A stretch of DNA of 64,000 bases from the NCBI GenBank assembly GCA_016792585.1, contig JAEULB010000092.1:26204-90203 (forward strand), read 5' to 3'. Shown in pieces: positions 42,325 through 51,555 of this stretch. Each line of letters begins with the position of its first letter. Within the stretch, counting starts at the first letter, position 1. The stretch is from Rhodospirillaceae bacterium (GTDB lineage Bacteria > Pseudomonadota > Alphaproteobacteria > SHVZ01). Below the pieces are notes generated by a model, which saw only the letters and a program-made list of their open reading frames with translations, searched no databases and had not been told where the DNA came from. The position numbers and the translations under genes are program-made.

Positions 42325-42917
42325 GCGAAGTGGCGCCGGATGCGCGCGATATCCTCGTCGCGATACGGCGACTCGCGCTCGGGATGCCACATCTGTCCCA
42401 GGATCGGCTCGCGGCGGTGGCGCAGGAACTCGACGACGCCGTCCGGCGCGCGCGCCAGGACCTCGAGATCGGGCGCGGTTTCCCTGGCACCGAAGCCGTG
42501 GAAGCTGTTGACCTCGGCGTCGAACGCCTCGCCTTTCACCCGATGACGGACCGCGACATGCCCCGACAGCTTCTCCAGCGTCACGCCGAAGCTGTCCTGG
42601 ATCACCTGCATGCCGCGGCAGACGCCGAGCACCGGCAAGCCGCGCTCGCGCGCCAGCCGCAACAGCCCGCGCTCGGTCTCGTCGCGCTCGGGCGCGTCGC
42701 CGCCGTAGCGGGCGAGGTCGTTGCCGCCGGTCAGCAGCAGGCCGGCGACGCCCGCCGTACCGAACATCGCAGCCGCCGTCTCCGGATGGTTCGGCATCGG
42801 CATCGCCGCGAAGCCGCAGGCGGCGAGAAGCCTGGTCCAGCTCTGGTCGAGCGCATCGCGCCGTTCGCCACGGCGAGGAACGATATCGACCCGCTGGCTG
42901 ACGGCAAGCAGGCGCAT
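42321..42917 (-). CDS. Class I glutamine-amidotransferase-like hydrolase, predicted gamma-glutamyl-CDP-amidate hydrolase (Cj1417-like)
   Basis: The 198-residue protein has the catalytic Cys at position 100 in VLGVCRGMQVI and the His and Glu of WHPERES near residues 178-180. LLTGGNDLARYGG is the peptidase C26 entry loop. It is normally annotated as gamma-glutamyl-GABA hydrolase, but the neighbours fit Cj1417, which splits CDP-L-glutamine to cytidine diphosphoramidate and glutamate (established in C. jejuni). The start follows the kinase stop by 2 bp, and the stop overlaps the nucleotidyltransferase ATG. Confidence 0.75.
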   Translation of the reverse strand: MRLLAVSQRVDIVPRRGERRDALDQSWTRLLAACGFAAMPMPNHPETAAAMFGTAGVAGLLLTGGNDLARYGGDAPERDETERGLLRLARERGLPVLGVCRGMQVIQDSFGVTLEKLSGHVAVRHRVKGEAFDAEVNSFHGFGARETAPDLEVLARAPDGVVEFLRHRREPILGQMWHPERESPYRDEDIARIRRHFA

Positions 42918-42919
42918 GG

Positions 42920-45265
42920 TCAGCTCAGGATCTCGACCTGCTGGCTTGCGCAGTCGACGAACAGCATCCGCGCCGCGGCCCAGCGCTGGAACAGCACCTC
43001 GCCGGCGCCGATGACCGCGGGCAGGCCGAGCTCATTGGCACGGATCGCCATGTGCGAGTTGACGCCGCCATAGGCGGTGACGAAGCCGGCGATCCCGCGG
43101 GTGAAGATCCAGTCGAATCCCGGATCGGCGCTGGGGATGGCGACGATGGCGCCGCACATCGCTTCGGGATCGCTGCTGTCCCTGACCGGGGCCCGGATCG
43201 CCTTCTGGCCGATGAAGTTCGGCTGCGTCGCCGGCAGGTGGAAGGCGAAGACGTCGTCGGTCGTGGCGATCAGCGGCGGCAGGCAGATGCTGCGGGTCAT
43301 CGCATGGCGCTCGCGACCCCGCTCGATCGACGCGCCGATCAGCTCGGCAGGATCGGCGCTCGATGCCATCAGCTCATGCAGCACGCCGATATTCGCGTAG
43401 GACATCTCGTCGGCGGAATAGCCATGCGTCTCGCCGAGCTGGCGCAGCAGCACCAGCGCGTCGCTGAGGCTGCGCGAGAACACGAACTTGGCGTATTCGC
43501 GCTCCTCGATTGCGCTTTCGAGGAAGTCGAACAGGCTGGTGACGCTGGTGTCGATGCCGAGCTCCGCCAGATGGCGCTCGATGCCGCGCATCTGGCTCAG
43601 GGAGAGCGCGAAGCGATCCTTCTCGGCCGCCTCGGGCGGCCGCGGCGCCGACCAGTCGAAGTAGAGATCGGGCGCCTCGTCGTAGCGCGGCGACAGGATG
43701 TCGTAGGTGCCGGGGCGCAGATGGCCGTACTCGGCAAGGAAGGCGGAACGGTCGAGGCGGCGGAAGTCCCCCGCCATCCGGCTGCCGACGGTCTTGAGTC
43801 CGAGCATGAACCGGTCGCGGTCGCTCGGCGCGATGAGACCGACGGCGGCCATGGAGTTGAGGAGCTGGACCGCAATGAAGCCGGCGCGTGCCAGCCCGGC
43901 GAAAGGCAGCGTGCCGTAGCGCTTGCAGTCCTCGAGCAGCCAGTAGATCCGCGAGACGGTATCGAGCTCGGCTTCCAGGATGCGCGGACGGCGTTCGTCG
44001 AGCAGACGCACCTTGCGGCTGTCCTGCACCCAGAGGCCCTGGTCGCGGTGGATGATCCGCTCGGTCAGCCGCTTGAGGCTGGCGGCGATCGCCTCGCGGT
44101 CGCCGGCGGAGAAGCCATGATCGGCGAGCCGCTCGAGCCTGGCCGGCAGGTCGAAGGTGTAGCAGGAGAAGACGATCTCGAACTCGACCTTGTCGTGCAG
44201 CGCCGGCACCGCGGCCAAGCGGTCGAGATAGTAGTTCACCAAGCGTCCGGCGATCCCGTCGTCGAGGTCCCTGGGCACGAAGGAGTTCATGCTGACGCGG
44301 ACGTCGATGTAGGGCAGCCCCTCGAAATGCACCATCAAGGGAAAGCTGCGGAGATTGCGGTAGCCGTAGTTGTCGCGCTGATAGGCCCAGATCGAATCCG
44401 TCACGAGGTCGCGATAGAGCGCCAGCGCCAGCGGCCGTGGCCGGAGGCCGATGATCTCGGCCGGATTCCAGTCGGGCATGACGCCATAGAGGCTGCGCTC
44501 GCCCGAGAGATAGGGATGCGGGCGCATGCCTTTCGCGACCCGGTCGGCGATCGCCTGGAGGGCGCGCTTCTGCGTGTCGAGCTTGATCGCCGGGCGCTGA
44601 CCGGCGATCAGGGGCCGGACCTGGAGGAGAGCCAGGCCGGTAGCGTCGACGGCGAACTCGACGTCGAGGGAATCATGGAGGAGATGACCTTCGAGCTCGC
44701 TCAGCAGATCGAGGATCGGCTGCAGCTCGGCCGGGCACCGGCCGCCGCCATGCTTCCAGCAGATGAAGGTCTTCAGCTGATCGGCGCGGCCGCCGGTGAC
44801 CGCGGTCGGATCGCCACGGTCGTCGTAGTTGATGACAACGTAGGGACTGCCGGTATTCGGATCGCGGGTGAAGGCGACGCCGCTGACGCTGATGCCGGAC
44901 AGCATCGGCTGGACCAGGACCTGATCGTCGTCGGCGGCCGCACCGTAGGAGGCGATCACGCGCCCGATCGCATCCGCGAGCGCTTCCCGGCCGACGTTCG
45001 CGACCGAGAGATAGCGGCCGGCCCCGGAGGCATGCGCCGAGTCTTCGCTTCTCGCGCTGCTGCGGACGATCAGCGGCGTCGCGGACCAGGATTGCGCCGC
45101 CACCCTCGCCGCCACGGCAGACGGGTCGGCGCGCCAATCGGCGACCGAGAAAAGGACTAAGGGCAGGATCCGCGCCGAGCGGACATGCGGCGTCAGCCGG
45201 GCAAGCGTCTCTGCCTTGGTGCCGAAGGCGACTCTCGCTTCCGCAGTGGGCCGCGCCCGCGCCAT
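42920..45265 (-). CDS. PEP-synthase-like protein, predicted L-glutamine kinase (Cj1418-like)
   Basis: The 781-residue protein has a PEP-synthase-type ATP-grasp domain at the N-terminus (RSSARSEDSAHASGAG near residue 68, GVAFTRDPNTGSPYVVINYD), a long middle region without database-like motif, and a C-terminal swivelling phosphohistidine domain, GGVNSHMAIRANELGLPAVIG, with His at residue 738. There is no PEP-binding barrel, so it is not a PEP synthase. Cj1418 has the same domain order and nearly the same length, phosphorylates the amide of L-glutamine with ATP, and uses a His at about the same place (from memory, 737). The start ATG at 45265 is preferred over one nine codons upstream. Confidence 0.8.
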   Translation of the reverse strand: MARARPTAEARVAFGTKAETLARLTPHVRSARILPLVLFSVADWRADPSAVAARVAAQSWSATPLIVRSSARSEDSAHASGAGRYLSVANVGREALADAIGRVIASYGAAADDDQVLVQPMLSGISVSGVAFTRDPNTGSPYVVINYDDRGDPTAVTGGRADQLKTFICWKHGGGRCPAELQPILDLLSELEGHLLHDSLDVEFAVDATGLALLQVRPLIAGQRPAIKLDTQKRALQAIADRVAKGMRPHPYLSGERSLYGVMPDWNPAEIIGLRPRPLALALYRDLVTDSIWAYQRDNYGYRNLRSFPLMVHFEGLPYIDVRVSMNSFVPRDLDDGIAGRLVNYYLDRLAAVPALHDKVEFEIVFSCYTFDLPARLERLADHGFSAGDREAIAASLKRLTERIIHRDQGLWVQDSRKVRLLDERRPRILEAELDTVSRIYWLLEDCKRYGTLPFAGLARAGFIAVQLLNSMAAVGLIAPSDRDRFMLGLKTVGSRMAGDFRRLDRSAFLAEYGHLRPGTYDILSPRYDEAPDLYFDWSAPRPPEAAEKDRFALSLSQMRGIERHLAELGIDTSVTSLFDFLESAIEEREYAKFVFSRSLSDALVLLRQLGETHGYSADEMSYANIGVLHELMASSADPAELIGASIERGRERHAMTRSICLPPLIATTDDVFAFHLPATQPNFIGQKAIRAPVRDSSDPEAMCGAIVAIPSADPGFDWIFTRGIAGFVTAYGGVNSHMAIRANELGLPAVIGAGEVLFQRWAAARMLFVDCASQQVEILS

Positions 45266-45266
45266 C

Positions 45267-46049
45267 TCAGCTCCGTCTCGCCGACCAGGCACGCGTCAGG
45301 TTGACGGTCTCGATCGTCTCGCGGCCCTTCAGGCGATCGCGGATGTAGTCGAGAAACCGCTCGAACTTCTGCTGGCCCAGCTGGACCTGCAGGTCGTTCA
45401 CCGACCGCCAGACGCCGAGGTACTGGTCGATCGTCATCGACCGCGACTGCCGGCCTTCGAGATAGACGACGTCCTCGAAGAACGGGCAGGCCCAGAGAAG
45501 CTCGGTCATCCGGTCGGCGATGCCCGAGCGACCCGACGACACCCGCTTTATCTCCGGATTGAGGGTCTTCAGGTGCGCCTCGATGTCCAGGAGCTCCGGG
45601 CTGCCGTCGAGGTAGCGCGGGTTCCAGAGCGCGACGAACCGGCCGCCCGGACGCAGCACGCGATGGAACTCGCGCACACCCCGATCGAAGTCGACCCAGT
45701 GGAAGGACGAGGCCATCGACAGGAAATCGGCGCTCCCGGCAGGCCGCCCGGTTTCCTCGCCATTGCCTTTCGCCCACTCGATGCCGAGCCCATTGCTGTC
45801 GGCGACACCGTGGGCGCGCATATCGTCGTTCGGCTCCACCGCGACGACCGAGTGCAGACCGCGGCCGGCGAGCATGCGCGTCCAGATGCCGGTGCCGGCA
45901 CCGACGTCGACCGCAGCGATCTCGGAAGGCGGCTTGCCGACGAGCGCCAGGAGGCCGGTCAGCACGCTCTCGGAGTATCCCGGGCGATACTTAGAATAGT
46001 CGGAGGCGAGGCCGGTGAAGTCGCCATGGGTCAACGTCGGTTTCGACAT
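45267..46049 (-). CDS. Class I SAM-dependent methyltransferase of the phosphoramidate operon
   Basis: The 260-residue protein has SAM motif I VDVGAGTGIWTRMLAG near residue 47, motif II-like SMASSFHWVDFDRG, and HRVLRPGGRFVALWN. The N-terminus THGDFTGLASDYSKYRPGYS is characteristic. In C. jejuni two methyltransferases (Cj1419, Cj1420) finish the O-methyl phosphoramidate group, so a methyl transfer on the donor or product is the likely job here. Its start overlaps the kinase stop by one base (TGATG), and the glutamine-kinase gene follows after 1 bp. Confidence 0.8.
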   Translation of the reverse strand: MSKPTLTHGDFTGLASDYSKYRPGYSESVLTGLLALVGKPPSEIAAVDVGAGTGIWTRMLAGRGLHSVVAVEPNDDMRAHGVADSNGLGIEWAKGNGEETGRPAGSADFLSMASSFHWVDFDRGVREFHRVLRPGGRFVALWNPRYLDGSPELLDIEAHLKTLNPEIKRVSSGRSGIADRMTELLWACPFFEDVVYLEGRQSRSMTIDQYLGVWRSVNDLQVQLGQQKFERFLDYIRDRLKGRETIETVNLTRAWSARRS

Positions 46050-46618
46050 CAGGCCCTCTCCGATCCGACATGGCGCATCACGCGGGCGGCGATCTCGTCG
46101 GGCGAGAGTCCCTCCGCGCGATCGAACACGAGATCGGCGCGGCGAGGCTCCTCGGCCTCGATGTCGACGCCGACGACGTCCTTGATTTCGCCTGCCAGCG
46201 CACGCCTGTAGAGACCCTTGTCGTCCTGGGCGACGAGTTCGTCCATGCTCATCCGCAGATAGACTTCCGTGTAGTACGGGATATTCGCACGGTTCCACGC
46301 GCGGACCGCTTCGAACATCGAGATGGTGGCGCAGACCACGGTGGCGCCCTGCCTCGACAGCTCGCGGCAGAGGCGCCCGTAGCTGAAGGCCAGGCGCCGG
46401 CGCTCGTCGATCCCGTGACCGGATCCTCCGCCGAAGACCTCGCGCAGCACGTCGCCGTCGAGCAGCAGCGGCCTTAAGCCGGCGGCACCGAGCCGAACGA
46501 CGAGACGCCTCGCGACCGTCGTCTTGCCGGCACCGGAAAGCCCGGTGACCCAGAAGACCCGGCCCTCGCCGGCGACCGGCCCGTCCTCAGTCATCCCCTG
46601 TCCCGCCGCCTCGGTCAT
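46049..46618 (-). CDS. APS-kinase-family protein, predicted cytidine diphosphoramidate kinase (Cj1415-like)
   Basis: The 189-residue P-loop kinase has Walker A GLSGAGKTT at residues 26-34 and LLLDGDVLREVFGG. It departs from true adenylylsulfate kinases where they bind APS: the SPY segment reads ATISMFEAVRAWNR, RDxKGLY reads QDDKGLY, and the FTG loop reads IKDVVGVD. No sulfate-assimilation gene is nearby. The C. jejuni relative Cj1415 adds a 3'-phosphate to cytidine diphosphoramidate (established). A second ATG at 46594 is possible. It is the first gene of the five-gene unit, 32 bp after accC. Confidence 0.78.
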   Translation of the reverse strand: MTEAAGQGMTEDGPVAGEGRVFWVTGLSGAGKTTVARRLVVRLGAAGLRPLLLDGDVLREVFGGGSGHGIDERRRLAFSYGRLCRELSRQGATVVCATISMFEAVRAWNRANIPYYTEVYLRMSMDELVAQDDKGLYRRALAGEIKDVVGVDIEAEEPRRADLVFDRAEGLSPDEIAARVMRHVGSERA

Positions 46619-46650
46619 GCGCCGGCCAGATTAGCCGATTCGCAGGCTCG

Positions 46651-48015
46651 TCACGCGGCGGGCTTCGTTCCCTGCACCAGCCCTTCGAGCCAGTGGATGT
46701 CGTAGCGGCCGTCCAGGAAGGCCGGCTCGGTCATCAGCCGCTGGTGCAGCGGGATCGTGGTGTCGATGCCGCCGATCACGTATTCGCCGAGTGCGCGCTT
46801 CAGCCGCATCAGGCACTCGTTACGGCTGGAGCCGTGGACGATCAGCTTGGCGACCAGGCTGTCGTAGTGCGGCGGCACGGTGTAGCCGGCGAAGACGCCC
46901 GAATCGACGCGCACGCCGGCACCGCCGGGCGTGTGGTAGTCGGAGATCTTGCCCGGCGAGGGACGGAAGGTCCGGGGATCCTCGGCGTTGATCCGGCACT
47001 CGATCGAGTGTCCCTGGAAGCGGACGTCGTCCTGGGTGAAGGAGAGCCTGGAGCCCGAGGCGACCTTGATCTGCTCGCGCACCAGGTCGATGCCGGTGAT
47101 CGCTTCCGTGATCGGATGCTCGACCTGCAGGCGGGTGTTCATCTCGATGAAATAGAAGCGCCCGTCCTCGTAGAGGAATTCGATCGTGCCGAGGCCGCGG
47201 TAGCCCAGCTTGGTCATCGCCTCGGTCGCGATCTTGCCGATCTCCTCGCGTGCCGCGGCGTTGAGGGCCGGCGACGGCGCCTCCTCGAGCAGCTTCTGGT
47301 GACGGCGCTGGATCGAGCAGTCGCGCTCGCCCAGGTGCACGACGTTGCCGAAGGAGTCGCCGAGGATCTGGATCTCGATGTGGCGCGGCTTCGCCAGGTA
47401 CTTCTCGATATAGACCGCGTCATTGCCGAAGCCGGCCTTGGCCTCGCGCCGCGCGAGACGCAGGGCCTCGTCGAGTTCGGACTCGGCCAATGCCACCTTC
47501 ATGCCGCGGCCGCCGCCACCCGCCGCCGCCTTGACGATGACCGGGAAGCCCATCTGGGCGGCGAGGCGCTTGGCCTCGGCGTCGCCCTCGGGTCCGGCCT
47601 CGATCGCGCCGTCGGAACCGGGCACGCAGGGTACGCCCGCCTCGATCATCGCCTTCTTCGCCAGGATCTTGTCGCCCATCAGGCGGATGTGGTCCGGCGT
47701 CGGGCCGATGAAGGTGAAGCCGTGCTCCTCGACCATCTCGCAGAAGCCGGCATTTTCGGCGAGGAAGCCCACGCCCGGATGGATCGCGTCCGCGTTGGTG
47801 ATCGTCGCGGCGGTCAGGATCGCCGGGATGTTGAGGTAGCTCTCGCGCGCCGGGGGCGGGCCGATGCAGACCGCTTCGTCGGCAAGGCGCACATGCATCG
47901 CGTCCGCGTCGGCGGTCGAGTGCACGGCAACGGTCTGGATGCCCATCTCGCGGCAGGCGCGGTGGATGCGGAGCGCGATCTCGCCGCGGTTGGCGATGAG
48001 CACCTTCTCGAACAT
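46651..48015 (-). CDS. accC: Acetyl-CoA carboxylase, biotin carboxylase subunit
   Basis: The 454-residue ATP-grasp enzyme carboxylates biotin on AccB for fatty-acid synthesis. It begins [17 protein letters not shown] and has the glycine-rich [12 protein letters not shown], the ATP-lid region [20 protein letters not shown] and the catalytic [17 protein letters not shown]. It lies 17 bp after accB, as usual. Downstream it would normally be followed by aat or by nothing; here it is followed by the phosphoramidate operon on the same strand. Confidence 0.97.
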   Translation of the reverse strand: MFEKVLIANRGEIALRIHRACREMGIQTVAVHSTADADAMHVRLADEAVCIGPPPARESYLNIPAILTAATITNADAIHPGVGFLAENAGFCEMVEEHGFTFIGPTPDHIRLMGDKILAKKAMIEAGVPCVPGSDGAIEAGPEGDAEAKRLAAQMGFPVIVKAAAGGGGRGMKVALAESELDEALRLARREAKAGFGNDAVYIEKYLAKPRHIEIQILGDSFGNVVHLGERDCSIQRRHQKLLEEAPSPALNAAAREEIGKIATEAMTKLGYRGLGTIEFLYEDGRFYFIEMNTRLQVEHPITEAITGIDLVREQIKVASGSRLSFTQDDVRFQGHSIECRINAEDPRTFRPSPGKISDYHTPGGAGVRVDSGVFAGYTVPPHYDSLVAKLIVHGSSRNECLMRLKRALGEYVIGGIDTTIPLHQRLMTEPAFLDGRYDIHWLEGLVQGTKPAA

Positions 48016-48032
48016 GCGGGCGGTGCCGGCCC

Positions 48033-48488
48033 TTACTCGACGACGGCGAGAAGCTGGCCGTACTCGACCGGCTCGCCGTTGGCGACCGCGATCTCGACCA
48101 CGGTGCCGCCCTTGGGCGCCGGGATCGGGTTCATCACCTTCATCGCCTCGATGATCATGATGGTCTGGCCCTCGCGCACCTTGTCGCCGGGCTTGGCGAA
48201 GTTGGCAGCGCCGGGCTCGGGCGCCAGATAGCAGGTGCCGACCATCGGCGCCTTGATCGCGCCCGGATGATCGGCGCGCTTCACCTCGACCGAAGCCGCC
48301 GGTGCGACGGACACGGTGACCGGCGCGGCCGAGGGTGCCGCCATCGCTACCGGCGCCTGGGTGCGGGCGACGCGGAGATGCCAGTCCTTGCCGCCGTACT
48401 CGATCTCGGTGAGGCCGGTCTCGGTCAGGAGCTGCGCCATCTGGCGCACCAGCGCCTCGTCGATCTCCTTCGGTTCCTTGCGGATCAT
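48033..48488 (-). CDS. accB: Acetyl-CoA carboxylase biotin carboxyl carrier protein
   Basis: The 151-residue carrier has a helical N-terminus, a Pro/Ala-rich linker around residues 44-75, and a biotinyl domain with EAMKVMNP, the biotinylated Lys near residue 117. Its start overlaps the stop of aroQ by 4 bp and accC follows closely, so aroQ-accB-accC is one transcript. Confidence 0.97.
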   Translation of the reverse strand: MIRKEPKEIDEALVRQMAQLLTETGLTEIEYGGKDWHLRVARTQAPVAMAAPSAAPVTVSVAPAASVEVKRADHPGAIKAPMVGTCYLAPEPGAANFAKPGDKVREGQTIMIIEAMKVMNPIPAPKGGTVVEIAVANGEPVEYGQLLAVVE

Positions 48489-48943
48489 GCCTTCACCATC
48501 TTGGCCAGGCCCTCCAGGGCGAGCGCGTATCCATGCGCGCCGAAGCCGCAGAGGACGGCGCGCGCCACCGGCGAGATGTAGGACTTATGCCGGAAGGGCT
48601 CGCGCTTGTAGACGTTCGAGAGATGAACCTCGATCACCGGCAGTTCGCTCAAAGACAGCGCGTCGAGGATCGCGACCGAGGTGTGCGTGTAGGCGCCGGC
48701 GTTGATGACGATGCCCGCCATCTTGCCCCGCGCCTCCTGGATCCAGGTGACCAGTTCGCCCTCGTGGTTGGACTGGCGGAAGTCGACCGCGACGCCCAGG
48801 CCCTTGGCGGTCTTCCGGCACAGCGCCTCGACATCGGCGAGCGTGTCCTTGCCGTAGATAGTCGGCTCCCGGACACCCAGCATGTTGAGGTTGGGGCCGT
48901 TCAGAACCAAGATCTTGGGGGTAGCGGGCACGGACCGGACCAT
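48485..48943 (-). CDS. aroQ: Type II 3-dehydroquinate dehydratase
   Basis: The 152-residue shikimate-pathway enzyme has [17 protein letters not shown] with the active-site Arg and Tyr, [26 protein letters not shown], and [17 protein letters not shown]. It converts 3-dehydroquinate to 3-dehydroshikimate as a dodecamer. It heads the aroQ-accB-accC block and is divergent from kynU. Confidence 0.97.
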   Translation of the reverse strand: MVRSVPATPKILVLNGPNLNMLGVREPTIYGKDTLADVEALCRKTAKGLGVAVDFRQSNHEGELVTWIQEARGKMAGIVINAGAYTHTSVAILDALSLSELPVIEVHLSNVYKREPFRHKSYISPVARAVLCGFGAHGYALALEGLAKMVKA

Positions 48944-49059
48944 CCCTGGCGGTTAACGGGGTGAAGGGCGGGTTATAGCACGCAAGCCTGGGCGCGCAAC
49001 GCGAACGGGCTTTCCGGCGCAGCGCCCATGATAAGGTTCGCCACCCTTCCGGAGACCCT

Positions 49060-50316
49060 ATGACCGCCCAGACCTCCTCCGCGACCACCCGAGCCACCTG
49101 TGAAGCCTTCGACCGCGCCGATCCGATCCGCGCCTACCGCGACCGCTTCCGCCTGCCGGAGGGCGTGATCTACCTCGACGGCAACTCGCTGGGCGCGCTG
49201 CCCAAGGCGACCGCCGATCGCGTCAAGAAGGTTCTCGACGTCGAATGGGGCGAGCACCTGGTCGATGGCTGGCTCAAGGACAACTGGATGGGCCTGTCCG
49301 AGGTTCTGGGCGACAAGATCGCCAAGCTGATCGGCGCCGATGCGGGCGAGGTGATCGTCGTCGACACCACCTCGATCAACGTCCACAAGGTGATCGCAGC
49401 CGCGATGCTGATGCGGCCCGACCGACGCACGCTGCTGACCGACAAGGGCAACTTCCCGACCGACGTCTACATGGCCCAGGGGCTGGTCGAATTCCTCGGC
49501 CGCCAGCACCGGATCAAGATGGTGGAGGAGGACGAGGTCGCGGAGTCGATCGACGAGGACACCGCCGCCGTCTTCTGCACGCAGATCAACTACAAGACCG
49601 GCCGGCTCCATGACATGGCGAAGATCACCAAGGCCGCCCATGCCAAAGGCGCGCTGGCGATCTGGGACCTGGCGCACACCGCCGGCTGCGTGCCGATCGA
49701 GCTCAACAAGATCGAAGCCGATTTCGCCGTCGGCTGCGGCTACAAGTACCTGAACGGCGGCCCCGGCGCGCCCGCCTTCGTCTTCGCGCCGAAGCGCCAC
49801 CACGACAAGGTGCGCCAGCCGCTGACCGGCTGGCTCGGCCACACCAATCCCTTCGAGTTCGGCCTCGACTACAAGCCGGCCCAGGGCATCCGCCAGTTCC
49901 GCGCCTCCTCGCCGCCGATACTCGGCATCGTCGCGATGGAGGCCGGCATCGACGACATGATCGAGTTCGGCATCGGCAACGTGCGCGCCAAGTCGCTGGC
50001 ACTGACCAGCCTGTTCATGAAGCTGGTCGAGGAGCGCCTCCTGAAGCACGGCTTCGGAATCGCGACACCGAAGGAGACCGAGCGCCGCGGCAGCCAGGTG
50101 GCGCTGACCCACAAGGACGGCTGGGCGATCATGCAGGCGCTCAAGGCCCGCAAGGTGATCGGCGACTTCCGCGAGCCCAATATCGTCCGCTTCGGCTTCG
50201 CCGCCCCCTATGTCCGCTTCGCCGACGTCTGGGACGCGGTCGAGAACCTCGTCCAGGTCATGGAAAAGGAAGAGTGGAAGAAGCCCGAGTTCCAGAACAA
50301 GAAGTGGGTGACTTGA
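49060..50316 (+). CDS. kynU: Kynureninase
   Basis: The 418-residue PLP enzyme has VIYLDGNSLGALPKAT at the N-terminus, LTDKGNFPTDVYMAQGL, WDLAHTAGCVPIELNK and the Schiff-base segment VGCGYKYLNGGPGAPAF. It splits kynurenine or 3-hydroxykynurenine to anthranilates and alanine in tryptophan breakdown. No tryptophan dioxygenase or formamidase is in view. The promoter lies in the 116-bp divergent gap with aroQ. Confidence 0.95.
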   Translation: MTAQTSSATTRATCEAFDRADPIRAYRDRFRLPEGVIYLDGNSLGALPKATADRVKKVLDVEWGEHLVDGWLKDNWMGLSEVLGDKIAKLIGADAGEVIVVDTTSINVHKVIAAAMLMRPDRRTLLTDKGNFPTDVYMAQGLVEFLGRQHRIKMVEEDEVAESIDEDTAAVFCTQINYKTGRLHDMAKITKAAHAKGALAIWDLAHTAGCVPIELNKIEADFAVGCGYKYLNGGPGAPAFVFAPKRHHDKVRQPLTGWLGHTNPFEFGLDYKPAQGIRQFRASSPPILGIVAMEAGIDDMIEFGIGNVRAKSLALTSLFMKLVEERLLKHGFGIATPKETERRGSQVALTHKDGWAIMQALKARKVIGDFREPNIVRFGFAAPYVRFADVWDAVENLVQVMEKEEWKKPEFQNKKWVT

Positions 50317-50323
50317 CCCGCTT

Positions 50324-51463
50324 CTAGCCGTGCCAGCGCGGGATCTCGACGTCGCGGTGCACCGAGACCGAGATCAATAGTCCAGCGCCGGCCAGGAGCG
50401 TCAGCATCGCGGTACCGCCGTATGACACGAGCGGCAAGGGGATGCCCACCACGGGCACGAGCCCCATCACCATCGCCATGTTGATGAAGACGTAGAGGAA
50501 CATCTGCGTGGTGACGCCGATCGCGACCAGGCGGCCGAACTGGCTGCGGGCGCGGAGCGCGATCGCGAAGCCGTATGTCAGCACCAGCACGTAGAGGCCG
50601 AGCAGCACCAGGCATCCGACCATGCCGAACTCCTCGGCGAGCACGGTGAAGATGAAGTCGGTCTGCATCTCCGGCAGGAAGCGCAACTGCCCCTGCGTGC
50701 CGTTGAGGAATCCCTTGCCGAAGATGCCGCCGGATCCGAGCGCGATCTTCGACTGCAGGATGTTGTAGCCGGCGCCGAGCGGATCCTGAGAGGGATCGAG
50801 GAACGTGTAGACGCGGCGCTTCTGGTAGTCCTTGAGGAAGGACCAGGCGACCGGGATCGCCGCCGCCGCGGCGCCGCCGACCAGCAGGAATTTCCATATT
50901 CGAACGCCCGCCGCCAGCATCAGCGCGGCCGAGCCGATCGCCAGCAGCATCGCGGTGCCGAGGTTCGGCTGGCGCAGCACCAGCACGACCGGAAGCCCGA
51001 TCAGCAGCAGCGGCGGGATCAGCATCAAAGGCTTCCCCACCTGCTCCAGCGTGAGGCCATGGAAATAGCGGGCGAGCGCCAGCACGAGGGCCAGCTTCAT
51101 CAGCTCGGAGGGCTGCAGCTGCAGCACGCCGAAGTCGATCCAGCGCTGAGCGCCGCCGCCGACCCGGCCCATCACGTCGACGATGATCAGGAGCCCCAGC
51201 GCCAGCCCGAAGATCAGATAGGCGTAGCGGAGCCAGAGCCGCACATCGACCAGGGCCACCGCCACCATCACGACCAGGCCGACGCCGAGGCGAGCGACCT
51301 GACGCGAGGCCCAGGGGTTCCACTGCCCGCCGGCCGCCGAATAGAGGATCGCGACGCCGATGGCCGCGATCGCCAACACGATCGCGATCAAGCCCCAGTT
51401 CATCAGCAGGAGCTTGCGGAAAAGGCTCAGATCCGGTGCCGGACGGCCGATCTCCTGGACCAT
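50324..51463 (-). CDS. rodA: Rod shape-determining glycosyltransferase RodA
   Basis: The 379-residue SEDS protein has about ten membrane helices, FGVLQLQPSELMKLALVLALARYFH after the first half, and PVVGIPLPLVSYGGTAML at the C-terminus, both family motifs. RodA polymerises peptidoglycan glycan strands in the elongasome with PBP2. Its usual mre/mrd neighbours are absent; here it stands between kynU (convergent) and cinA (divergent). Confidence 0.95.
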   Translation of the reverse strand: MVQEIGRPAPDLSLFRKLLLMNWGLIAIVLAIAAIGVAILYSAAGGQWNPWASRQVARLGVGLVVMVAVALVDVRLWLRYAYLIFGLALGLLIIVDVMGRVGGGAQRWIDFGVLQLQPSELMKLALVLALARYFHGLTLEQVGKPLMLIPPLLLIGLPVVLVLRQPNLGTAMLLAIGSAALMLAAGVRIWKFLLVGGAAAAAIPVAWSFLKDYQKRRVYTFLDPSQDPLGAGYNILQSKIALGSGGIFGKGFLNGTQGQLRFLPEMQTDFIFTVLAEEFGMVGCLVLLGLYVLVLTYGFAIALRARSQFGRLVAIGVTTQMFLYVFINMAMVMGLVPVVGIPLPLVSYGGTAMLTLLAGAGLLISVSVHRDVEIPRWHG

Positions 51464-51555
51464 GGGGGTGGTTTAGCCGATTCGTGCCCCGTGTTACAGA
51501 TCGGACGGGCTTCGCACGCCCTCCGATACCGCCCTCCCCGCCTGGAACCCTGCTC

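Noticed and set aside
42920..45265. ppsA, phosphoenolpyruvate synthase
   Set aside because: The C-terminal PEP/pyruvate-binding barrel is absent; only the ATP-grasp and phosphohistidine domains are present.
46049..46618. cysC adenylylsulfate kinase of sulfate assimilation
   Set aside because: Substrate-binding segments differ and no cysD, cysN or cysH is nearby; the phosphoramidate operon explains the gene better.
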